Made by a program: the position numbers and the translations under genes
From: Bacilli bacterium
Lineage (GTDB): Bacteria; Bacillota_I; Bacilli_A; RF39; UBA660
Length of the DNA stretch: 64,000 nucleotides
Reading direction: 5' to 3'
Assembly (NCBI GenBank): GCA_017612805.1
Contig: JAGAFD010000004.1
Span: 1-64,000, forward strand
The notes under the pieces: generated by a model
Told to the model about the DNA's origin: nothing
The model's database searches: none
What the model saw: only the letters and a program-made list of their open reading frames with translations
Shown here: positions 23,395 to 30,595 of the stretch, piece after piece
How the letters are laid out: the number at the start of each line of letters is the position of its first letter
Numbering within the stretch: position 1 is the first letter of the stretch

Positions 23395-24525
23395 ATGGTT
23401 AAAAAGATTTGTTTATCAGTTGATAAAGAGACCAAAGATCAAACTGATAATTTTAATCGACATAATAAATCTAAATTAGATTATGAATCTTCATATAATG
23501 GTAACCTTAATTCATTGGAATGGTTAGAAATCATTGAAGAAGTAGTACCATATTTAGATAATATCGTTCGTGCACCAAAAGTATCTTTAGTTGGTGAAAC
23601 TGAAGTTCGAAAAATTGAAAAAGCTAAAAAAACAAGTGTTGATACCGTTAAGGATTTATCAAAACATACCGATTACATCGATAAAGTTGATCCTAAAACT
23701 GGTGATGTTCTTCCCTCAAAACTATTAGTTAGTTTTAGGGAAGATACTTTTAACACTTATGAAAATCGTTTTATTTATACATTAATATTAAATCTGTTAA
23801 GGTTTATTACTGAAAAAGAAGAAGAACTAAAAAGTTATAAACCCAAAACTAATAAAGAATTAAGTTATACAGCTACTACTTCTAATGGTAAAGAAAAAGT
23901 AGAAATAAATCTCTCAATTAATACTAGACCTACTGGAAAACCGGGTGGTAGTAGTGATATTGATAAAACACTAAGTAATATTAAAAAAAGGATGGCAAAA
24001 ATCAAGAAATTTATTAATGCTTGGTTAGCATCAGAATTAATTGTATCGTTAGAAAAACAACATGCAATTTTAGTAATGCCTCCGGTTAAAAAAACAAATC
24101 TTATTTTAAAAAATCCTAACTTCAAAATGGCGACTAAGCTATGGGATTTCTTATATAGTGTTAATGAACAAAAGAATAAAAAGTCTAGTGGCCTTAGTTC
24201 TAAGGGTGATGATTTATTAAAATATGTTTTAGATTCATCATTCTTAATGGATTACTATGTTTTAGATGCCATTTCGGTTGATAAAAACGAACAAAAAGAT
24301 AAACTATGTAAGTATGCATTGTTAATTATAATGAATCAAGTACAAACAGCCGTTAATATTTTGTTAGAAAATGGTATTAAAATTAGTGAAGAAGAATTAT
24401 TAAGATTATTAAGTACGGAATTAACTAAGAAGAAAAATGTTAATCAAATTGGTAGTTCCGATATTAAGAAAAAGTTCCAAAAAGAAATGGATGATTACTT
24501 AAGTAGAACTACTAAGTACTTATAG
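23395..24525 (+). CDS. DUF2357/McrC-like partner of the AAA+ ATPase
   Basis: This 376-residue cytosolic protein carries LLVSFREDTFNTYENRFIY (about 110-128), the 'T-x-ENRF' motif of the DUF2357/McrC N-terminal family whose members pair with McrB-like ATPases. The usual PD-(D/E)xK nuclease signature is not visible in the C-terminal half, which is helical (KKRMAKIKKFINAWLASE, LLRLLSTELTKKK). In McrBC the C subunit binds the hexameric ATPase and stimulates it. A corresponding regulatory or bridging job is inferred here. It starts 18 bases after the ATPase stop and ends 8 bases before the sipW gene. Confidence 0.65.
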   Translation: MVKKICLSVDKETKDQTDNFNRHNKSKLDYESSYNGNLNSLEWLEIIEEVVPYLDNIVRAPKVSLVGETEVRKIEKAKKTSVDTVKDLSKHTDYIDKVDPKTGDVLPSKLLVSFREDTFNTYENRFIYTLILNLLRFITEKEEELKSYKPKTNKELSYTATTSNGKEKVEINLSINTRPTGKPGGSSDIDKTLSNIKKRMAKIKKFINAWLASELIVSLEKQHAILVMPPVKKTNLILKNPNFKMATKLWDFLYSVNEQKNKKSSGLSSKGDDLLKYVLDSSFLMDYYVLDAISVDKNEQKDKLCKYALLIIMNQVQTAVNILLENGIKISEEELLRLLSTELTKKKNVNQIGSSDIKKKFQKEMDDYLSRTTKYL

Positions 24526-24533
24526 GAGGATAT

Positions 24534-25100
24534 ATGAAGAAATTAAAAGAAAATAAAATATTTAAAGTTGTATCAATTATTTTCAAAACCATTATTTTTA
24601 TTTTATTAGCTGGTTTTGTATTATGTGTTTGCTTACAACGTTTTAGTAATAATCGTTTGTCAATCTTTAACTATCGTATGTTTACGGTAATTTCAGGATC
24701 AATGGAACCATTATATAAGATTGGAGACGTATTAATTGCTAAAGAAGTTGATCCAACATCAATTAAAGTTGGTGATAACATTAGTTATTTAGGTAAAACT
24801 AACAACTTTGCTAATAAAGTTGTTACCCATGAAGTTGTTGGTATTGATAAAAGTGATAATGGAAAGTTAATTTTTCATACTAAAGGTTTAGCTAATATTG
24901 TTGAAGATCCAGTTGTCTCTGAAGATCAATTATATGGTAAAGTAATTTATAAAACCTTTTTGATTTCACTAGTATATAAGATAGTTAGTACTAATATTGG
25001 TTTTTATTTATTTATAATAATTCCAATATTATATATTATATCTTCAGAAATAATTTCAGTAATGTTAGACAAAGAGGAAAAAAGAAGAGCACAAGAATAA
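24534..25100 (+). CDS. sipW: SipW-type signal peptidase I
   Basis: The 188-residue membrane serine protease of the ER/SipW class removes signals of TasA-like substrates at the outer face. Membrane segments lie at 12-35 and about 153-175. The catalytic serine is S56 in VISGSMEPLYKIGD, and the histidine general base is H99 in KVVTHEVVG. The third motif reads TKGLANIVED instead of the usual TKGDAN, so the first aspartate is lost and D125 may substitute. It is preceded by the DUF2357 gene and followed by a TasA-like gene in the same transcript. The context of SipW-type signals around it supports the assignment. Confidence 0.85.
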   Translation: MKKLKENKIFKVVSIIFKTIIFILLAGFVLCVCLQRFSNNRLSIFNYRMFTVISGSMEPLYKIGDVLIAKEVDPTSIKVGDNISYLGKTNNFANKVVTHEVVGIDKSDNGKLIFHTKGLANIVEDPVVSEDQLYGKVIYKTFLISLVYKIVSTNIGFYLFIIIPILYIISSEIISVMLDKEEKRRAQE

Positions 25101-25113
25101 GGATGTGATTTAA

Positions 25114-26331
25114 ATGAAGGAGCGTTATAAGAGATATCTAAAAATATACTTGATACCTATCTTTTTTATCGCTACTTCTTTTATTTTTACCACATTTGCT
25201 TGGTTTGCATATTCCGGTTTAAGTAGAGTATCAACTGAAATTGATGTTAAGGCTTGGTATATTGAATTAAAAAAAGATGGACAGACGGTATCAAATGATA
25301 TTGTTATTACTCTTGATAATGTTTATCCAGGAATGGATCCAGTTGATGAAAAGGTTAGTATTCAAAATAAAGGTGATTCTGACGCCAAACTAACTTATGA
25401 AATATCTTCAATACGCTTAATGGATACGGTTATAGATAGTGCTAGTTATACCAGTGATGAATTAAACGATCGCCTATCCCACGATTATCCTTTTCATGTT
25501 AATGTTAATTTAAGTAAGAATTATGTATTACATAATAATGATTCTTCCATGTTTGAAGTATCGGTTTCATGGCCACTAGATTCCCTAAATGATGCCCTTG
25601 ATTCAACTTGGGGTAATGATGCATATACCTTTATTCAAGGCGAAAAAGCTCATAAAGCAAGTGATCCTGATTATAACATGCGTCCCGTTGTACAAATAAT
25701 TATTAGTGTTACTGCGGAACAATACATAGAAGAATCAACGGCTAGTGATACGAAGTATAATTTGGGTGATACGATTTTATATGATGTTGTTGCTAATCAA
25801 AAATGTAATGCGGTTAGTTCAACATGTATTAGTACTACGGTTATTGATTATAATTCTAAATTAAGTGATACCACGGTTACTCTATTGCCTTCCCTTTATA
25901 ATACGTTTAGTGAAGGAACTTATGGCAATTACAGTACGGCACTAACTACTGCTACTGCCACATGGTCTGCTAACACTAGAATGTTAGAAGCAAGTGATTT
26001 ATTAAAAATTATTTCGCTTGATGTGGTAAATTCAGCATTAACCGCAAGTAATATTTCACCACAAATTATTGGTAATTTAAGTTATGGAACAAGAATGACT
26101 ACTGAAATTGCTCGTGCCATTACTTTAAACGGTAAGTATGAGTTCTTAAATAACAAATATCCATTTTTAGATCATTCGGGATGTTTTTGGACCAGTACTA
26201 ATTATAATGAATTAAATGGCTTTGCTCTTGCCAAAAAAGATGCTAATAAATCGGAAATATTAGGTACTACCAAAAGTACTACTTGTAAATATATTCCGGT
26301 AATTATCGCACCAAAAGCTAATATTAATTAA
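25114..26331 (+). CDS. TasA-like secreted protein
   Basis: The 405-residue protein has a SipW-type signal (IYLIPIFFIATSFIFTTFAWFAYS, read as a hydrophobic segment from about residue 12 with the TFAWF exit). The first domain (EIDVKAWYIELKKDGQTV, then ITLDNVYPGMDPVDEKVSI, QNKGDSDAKLTYEIS) fits the TasA/camelysin core. The C-terminal 120 residues contain four cysteines (NQKCN, STCIS, SGCFW, TTCKY) and the segment DHSGCFWTSTNYNELNGFAL, which resembles a C-type lectin-like or sulfatase-modifying-factor fold end, though weakly. It is the last gene of the peptidase/AAA+ operon. Confidence 0.7.
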   Translation: MKERYKRYLKIYLIPIFFIATSFIFTTFAWFAYSGLSRVSTEIDVKAWYIELKKDGQTVSNDIVITLDNVYPGMDPVDEKVSIQNKGDSDAKLTYEISSIRLMDTVIDSASYTSDELNDRLSHDYPFHVNVNLSKNYVLHNNDSSMFEVSVSWPLDSLNDALDSTWGNDAYTFIQGEKAHKASDPDYNMRPVVQIIISVTAEQYIEESTASDTKYNLGDTILYDVVANQKCNAVSSTCISTTVIDYNSKLSDTTVTLLPSLYNTFSEGTYGNYSTALTTATATWSANTRMLEASDLLKIISLDVVNSALTASNISPQIIGNLSYGTRMTTEIARAITLNGKYEFLNNKYPFLDHSGCFWTSTNYNELNGFALAKKDANKSEILGTTKSTTCKYIPVIIAPKANIN

Positions 26332-26362
26332 GTATTTAGTTATGTAAACTAGATACTTTTTT
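26330..26362 (+). terminator. Rho-independent terminator
   Basis: AAGTATTTAGTT pairs imperfectly with AACTAGATACTT and seven T residues follow. It ends the fibre locus. The next -10, TATACT, lies at 26389-26394. Confidence 0.75.
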
Positions 26363-26413
26363 TAACTAATTTAAAAGTTATTATATGCTATACTATTTAT
26401 AGAAGGTGATTAT

Positions 26414-27322
26414 ATGGAAAAATTTGATATTGTGATTGTTGGAGCAGGTCCAGCTGGCCTAACAGCGGCAATATATGGTAAAAGAGCTAATAAAAGTGTT
26501 TTAGTACTTGAAGCTAAAAATTATGGTGGCCAAATTGTTGGGACCTTAGATATTGAAAATTATCCTGCAACACCCCATATTAATGGGATTGATCTAGCTA
26601 CTAATATGTATAATCAAGCTAAAGAATTAGGAGCTCAAATTCGTTTTGAAAAAGTTATTGAAGTTACAGACAATTTAAATGTAATCACCACTAAGAATAC
26701 ATATGAGGCGCGAGCAGTAATTATTGCTACTGGTTCGGATTATCGTAAATTAGGTTTAGAAAATGAAGATCGTCTTTTAGGTAAAGGGGTGTCTTATTGT
26801 GCTACTTGTGATGGCAATTTCTTTAAAAATAAAGAAGTAGCTGTTGTTGGTGGGGGAAATTCGGCTTTAGAAGAAGCATTATATTTAAGTGATATCTGTT
26901 CTAAAGTATATTTAATTCATCGTCGTGATGCTTTTAGAGCAGAAGAAGTAACAATTAATAAAGTTAATAATAAATCTAATATTGAAAAAATATATAATAC
27001 TAATGTAACAAAGATTAATGGTAATGAGTTTTTAGAAAGTATTACTATTAAGAATAATGATGGTGTTGAAACAATTTTAAATGTTAGTGGTTTATTTATC
27101 GCTGTTGGTCATATCCCCGAAAACCAAAATTTTGCTAAATTAATTGATTTAGATGATTATGGTTATATTGTTGCTGGTGAAGATTGTAATACTAAAGTTC
27201 CTGGTATTTTTGTTGCTGGGGACTGTCGTACAAAAGATTTAAGACAATTAGTAACAGCTACATCTGATGGGGCAATTGCTGCAGTTAATGCCATAAAATT
27301 TATTAAAGATAAGGAAAGTTAA
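26414..27322 (+). CDS. trxB: thioredoxin-disulfide reductase
   Basis: The 302-residue FAD/NADPH enzyme reduces thioredoxin in the cytosol. FAD binding is shown by GAGPAGLTAAIYGKRA (10-25), the redox-active dithiol is C129-A-T-C132, NADPH binding is by VVGGGNSALEEALYL, and the C-terminal FAD contact is GIFVAGDCRTKDLRQ. Length and motif order match bacterial TrxB. An AGAAGGTGAT site precedes the ATG. The next gene starts two bases after the stop and is co-transcribed. Confidence 0.95.
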   Translation: MEKFDIVIVGAGPAGLTAAIYGKRANKSVLVLEAKNYGGQIVGTLDIENYPATPHINGIDLATNMYNQAKELGAQIRFEKVIEVTDNLNVITTKNTYEARAVIIATGSDYRKLGLENEDRLLGKGVSYCATCDGNFFKNKEVAVVGGGNSALEEALYLSDICSKVYLIHRRDAFRAEEVTINKVNNKSNIEKIYNTNVTKINGNEFLESITIKNNDGVETILNVSGLFIAVGHIPENQNFAKLIDLDDYGYIVAGEDCNTKVPGIFVAGDCRTKDLRQLVTATSDGAIAAVNAIKFIKDKES

Positions 27323-27324
27323 TT

Positions 27325-28245
27325 ATGGCGGAATTCAATTATGAAGAAAAAACCTTACTTAATTTAAAAGAAAAGTATGAACAATTGATTAAACTAAGTT
27401 ATAGTCGTTATAACGTTCATACACCAATTGACAGTTACTATAATCATTTATATGAAGTAGAAGCTATGTTAAGTAAAATATATAAAAAACCAGTTATAAC
27501 GCCGCAATTAGAAGAAAAAGGGCGCCGTTTATTTAATATTGAGTTTAAACAAGAAGAATTACCGGTTAATAAAGATATTATTGATGATTTAAAGACGCCA
27601 CTAACTTTCTATTCGGATGAAGAAATAGAAACCCTTTTAAATTGGACTACCAATAATACAAGAAATAATATTAAAAATTCTAATTTTGGTGATGATCAAG
27701 ATTTAGATGGTGTTTGTGGTTTTGCCCAATTTTCTTCTTTATATCCACTAGAAGAACTAGAATTAAAGATAACAATTAATAATGCCGCTAGTTTTACGAA
27801 TAATAAAATCCGTCATGCTTTTGGAACGGTTTCTTTTCCAACCATTATTGATGAAGAGATTAAAGAAGTTACCTATTTAATTGATTTGACTTATTCTCAA
27901 TTCTTTTTATTAAATAAATGTGTAGAAAATTGTTATTTAAAAGGGGAACATCCATCAGCCGGTTATTTTATTAAAAATGATCCAAAAAGATTAAAAGCTG
28001 CTAAAGAATTACTAGAAAAAGGATATATTAAAGCAACTGAAGAAAACTTAAAAGATGTATTCTATGGCTTGTATTTAAGTACATTTGATAAAAAGGATGT
28101 AAAACAAGCTGAAATAGATTTTGAAAAGCTTGATTTATTAAAAATTATTAATGAAGAACAAGAAGTTTTTGATTATAACCCTGAAGAATTTAGAATATGG
28201 GGATTTATCTTAGATATTGAGGATTCATATATCGAAAAATTATAA
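27325..28245 (+). CDS. hypothetical protein with possible Cys-His-Asp triad
   Basis: The 306-residue cytosolic protein has no signal or membrane segment and no named family that I recognise. A possible papain/transglutaminase-like arrangement is visible: C131 in DLDGVCGFAQFS at the start of a helix, H164 in KIRHAFGTV at the start of a strand, and D187 in EVTYLIDLTYSQFF on the next strand. The spacing of these (33 and 23 residues) is plausible for such folds, including arylamine acetyltransferase and effector-type proteases. Direct coupling to trxB could mean that its thiol needs a reduced state. Enzymatic activity is a guess. Confidence 0.65.
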   Translation: MAEFNYEEKTLLNLKEKYEQLIKLSYSRYNVHTPIDSYYNHLYEVEAMLSKIYKKPVITPQLEEKGRRLFNIEFKQEELPVNKDIIDDLKTPLTFYSDEEIETLLNWTTNNTRNNIKNSNFGDDQDLDGVCGFAQFSSLYPLEELELKITINNAASFTNNKIRHAFGTVSFPTIIDEEIKEVTYLIDLTYSQFFLLNKCVENCYLKGEHPSAGYFIKNDPKRLKAAKELLEKGYIKATEENLKDVFYGLYLSTFDKKDVKQAEIDFEKLDLLKIINEEQEVFDYNPEEFRIWGFILDIEDSYIEKL

Positions 28246-28247
28246 TG

Positions 28248-28276
28248 TTTACAAACAAACTAAGTAATAGTATTAT
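28248..28276 (+). promoter_or_regulatory. promoter of lipoprotein gene
   Basis: TTTACA (28248-28253) and TATTAT (28271-28276) are 17 bases apart. GGAGGAG lies 9 bases before the ATG at 28299. Confidence 0.6.
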
Positions 28277-28298
28277 ATTACTTATGGAGGAGTAGTAT

Positions 28299-28871
28299 AT
28301 GAGAAGTAAATTATTTTTAATCATTAGTTTATGTGCTTGCTTGCTATTAGTAACTGGTTGTGAAAATCCAGTTAAGAAAGCCGTTGATAATGTCAAAAAT
28401 AAGGTAGAAGAACAAGTTGAAAATACGGTTGAAGAAAAAGGTAAAGAAATTATTGAAGACGTTAAAAACGAAACTAAGAAAGCAACTAATAAAGTTACTG
28501 GTTCTGATAAGTTATCTTGTACCATGTCTCAAGCTGAAGGAAGCATGTCTATGAATATGAAATTAGATATGGATTACGATTCAGTTAAGAATGTTCCTAA
28601 AAACATTTCTGTAACTATGGACATGAATGTTGGTAGTGAAGTTGTAGAAACTATTAAAGATCAAGATCTTTGTTCTACATTCGCTGATAACAATGATTTA
28701 TCAGGAAAATGTACTTCATCAATTAATGGCGGTATTATTAGTTTAAAATACGAAATTGATGAATCAGAAATGGCTAAATTAATTGATGACGAAAATTACA
28801 ACGCAGAAGAAATTAAATCAATTAGTGATTTAAAGAAAGCATTTGAAGATCAAGGCTTTACTTGTAAATAG
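28299..28871 (+). CDS. lipoprotein of unknown function
   Basis: The 190-residue protein has a lipoprotein signal (LACLLLVTGC-type lipobox, cysteine at residue 21). A long charged amphipathic helix follows (KKAVDNVKNKVEEQVENTV and onward, residues 24-66), then a beta domain with two probable disulfides (C76/C129/C141 and a C-terminal TCK). The Lys/Glu coiled-coil stalk holds the domain away from the membrane. It is monocistronic, with its own promoter and terminator. No family is recognised. Confidence 0.75.
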   Translation: MRSKLFLIISLCACLLLVTGCENPVKKAVDNVKNKVEEQVENTVEEKGKEIIEDVKNETKKATNKVTGSDKLSCTMSQAEGSMSMNMKLDMDYDSVKNVPKNISVTMDMNVGSEVVETIKDQDLCSTFADNNDLSGKCTSSINGGIISLKYEIDESEMAKLIDDENYNAEEIKSISDLKKAFEDQGFTCK

Positions 28872-28893
28872 AGATTTATATCTCTATTTTTTT
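28867..28893 (+). terminator. Rho-independent terminator
   Basis: AATAGAGAT and ATCTCTATT pair around TTAT and seven T residues follow. Confidence 0.85.
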
Positions 28894-28897
28894 GCAT

Positions 28898-28922
28898 AAA
28901 AAAAGAAGTATTACTACTTCTT
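28898..28922 (-). terminator. Rho-independent terminator of the DUF308 gene
   Basis: AAGAAGTA (28903-28910) and TACTTCTT (28915-28922) pair. On the minus strand the stem is followed by T residues (complement of 28898-28904). It includes the stop codon of the minus-strand gene. Confidence 0.8.
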
Positions 28923-29495
28923 AACGATTTCATATTCTGCTTCTTTAACTTCAATAGTAGTTTGTTCTGGTTTTACAAATTGATAACATATGTAACCAGC
29001 TATTTCTAATGCACCAAAGATTATTAAGATAACCCCAAATCCAATGATTGCTAAGTTTTGATAGCAGATAGTAAATACTCCAGCACCAATTAATAAAACC
29101 GCCATAACTAATAGGGGAATAAACATTTTAGTTTTTAAAACTTTAAAGGCATTAATAAAACGATTAATTCCCATGAATGCTACTATGATACCTAAACCAA
29201 TACGAAGCGCTTGTTCAATATATTCATAGAACAAGATACAGGCTAATCCTAATAATAATGAGATAATTGCTACTACGATATCCCATTTACCACTTTTTTC
29301 TTGATATTTTTTAGAAAAATAAACCCATGTAAATTTAATAACTGCAACAACAATTAATAAACCACCAATTACATAAGAAATAAACTTTTGTGATTCATCA
29401 GGATAACTTACAAGTAATACGCCTAGGGTTAATATTAAGATTGCATATATTAAACTTAAAACACTTCCATAATTCTTAATTTCAATTTTTTTCAT
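28914..29495 (-). CDS. DUF308/HdeD-like membrane protein
   Basis: The 193-residue protein has six evenly spaced transmembrane segments in pairs (for example VLSLIYAILILTLGVLLVSYP, WDIVVAIISLLLGLACILF, ILIIFGALEIAGYI). That is the arrangement of the DUF308/HdeD family of small membrane proteins, whose role is not firmly known (acid resistance in E. coli HdeD). The ATG at 29495 (minus) follows AAGAGG, so the extra eight codons upstream are unlikely. It is a single gene, with a minus-strand TATAAT just upstream near 29519. Confidence 0.8.
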   Translation of the reverse strand: MKKIEIKNYGSVLSLIYAILILTLGVLLVSYPDESQKFISYVIGGLLIVVAVIKFTWVYFSKKYQEKSGKWDIVVAIISLLLGLACILFYEYIEQALRIGLGIIVAFMGINRFINAFKVLKTKMFIPLLVMAVLLIGAGVFTICYQNLAIIGFGVILIIFGALEIAGYICYQFVKPEQTTIEVKEAEYEIVKK

Positions 29496-29555
29496 TTTCG
29501 ACCTCTTTTCTAGAATCATTATACAATTATTTGTGTATTTTTAGCAAGTCTATGC

Positions 29556-29561
29556 TATAAT
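29556..29561 (+). promoter_or_regulatory. -10 element
   Basis: TATAAT, preceded by TGC (extended -10-like), lies 18 bases before the ATG at 29580, with GAGGTAAGG as the ribosome site. It is divergent from the DUF308 gene. Confidence 0.6.
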
Positions 29562-29579
29562 GAAAATAGAGGTAAGGCT

Positions 29580-29891
29580 ATGAAAGAGATAAAGAAGTTT
29601 TTTGAATATTTGAATTATTATGTTAAGAATTTTAAGGATTTAGATCGTAAAACTAAAGAAAAAAGTATTTTAGTAATTATTTATGTTATTTTCTTTACCA
29701 TTTTACTAAAATTTCCAATTTTATTAGTTCGAGAAACAATTCTTTACTTTATGACAATTTATGAAATACCTAATATTACGATGGTTGATATTATTTCAAG
29801 AATTGTTGTGGAAGTAGTTTATTTAATTGTTGTACTTGTTTATTTCCCTAAAAACTTTAATAAAAGGCTTATCAAAACAATTAAAAATTAG
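29580..29891 (+). CDS. small two-TM hypothetical protein
   Basis: The 103-residue protein has a charged N-terminal helix, two transmembrane segments (about 31-54 and 74-93) and a short basic tail (KNFNKRLIKTIKN). No family is recognised. It is followed after 15 bases by another hypothetical gene, with a GAAAAGAGG site between, so the pair are co-transcribed. Confidence 0.65.
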   Translation: MKEIKKFFEYLNYYVKNFKDLDRKTKEKSILVIIYVIFFTILLKFPILLVRETILYFMTIYEIPNITMVDIISRIVVEVVYLIVVLVYFPKNFNKRLIKTIKN

Positions 29892-29906
29892 AAAAGAGGA
29901 ATATAT

Positions 29907-30527
29907 ATGTCAAAAATAGCTAATGAAATACTATTACAATTAGAAAGAAAATATCCTAATCATACACTATTAAATAATCAACCAATATTAAGATTCTTAC
30001 TTGAAAAGAGTATTGAAGATGTACTAGATAATGATATGTTAATCAATAATAATGACCAAGCAATAAGTGCTACGGTTGATGATAGTGATGTTGAAAAATT
30101 AAAGGTTAATATTAAATTATCTGATAATATGGTGTTATATATAGCTTGTGATAATGAAAAACTATTATGTACAATTCCTGACATGATGGTTGATAATAAA
30201 CCAGTTATTTCGATTTATGAAAAAAGTGGTCTTATTGCTAATGATGTTAATTATATTAAAGATGAAAAAAAGGTATCAGAGTTCCGTTCTTTTGATTCAA
30301 TGAATGTTATTTATAAGGCTTCTAAGAGCGTTGATGATAAAGAATTATATAACGGTTCAGTGTCACCAGCCCATTCTTCATTTGGTGGTAAAGAAGTTTA
30401 TGTTTTAGCTAATAATATGATTGGAAAAAGTAGGATTGTAAATTATCCAACAACCAGTATTAATAATGAATTTTTGTTTAATCAAATTGAAGGACTTGAA
30501 GTAAAAGAAATAAAAAATACAATTTAA
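29907..30527 (+). CDS. hypothetical cytosolic protein
   Basis: The 206-residue protein is soluble, acidic and without signal or membrane segments. I recognise no family with confidence. It shows a helical N-terminus (ANEILLQLERKYPNHTLLNN) followed by a beta-rich middle (LKVNIKLSDNMVLYIACDN) and a region rich in short turns. It is the second gene of a two-gene operon ending at a strong terminator. Confidence 0.65.
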   Translation: MSKIANEILLQLERKYPNHTLLNNQPILRFLLEKSIEDVLDNDMLINNNDQAISATVDDSDVEKLKVNIKLSDNMVLYIACDNEKLLCTIPDMMVDNKPVISIYEKSGLIANDVNYIKDEKKVSEFRSFDSMNVIYKASKSVDDKELYNGSVSPAHSSFGGKEVYVLANNMIGKSRIVNYPTTSINNEFLFNQIEGLEVKEIKNTI

Positions 30528-30557
30528 ACGATTTTTATTGAAAAAATCGTTTTTTTG
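30526..30557 (+). terminator. Rho-independent terminator
   Basis: AAACGATTTTT and AAAAATCGTTT pair around ATTG and are followed by T residues. Confidence 0.85.
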
Positions 30558-30595
30558 TTGTATTATTTTAAAAGTTTTGAAAGAAGTTGTTTAAT

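Noticed and set aside
21826-24525. A simple McrBC restriction/defence pair
   Set aside because: There is no DNA-recognition domain on the ATPase, which has a membrane anchor, and no visible nuclease motif in the partner. The flanking genes are signal peptidases and their substrates.
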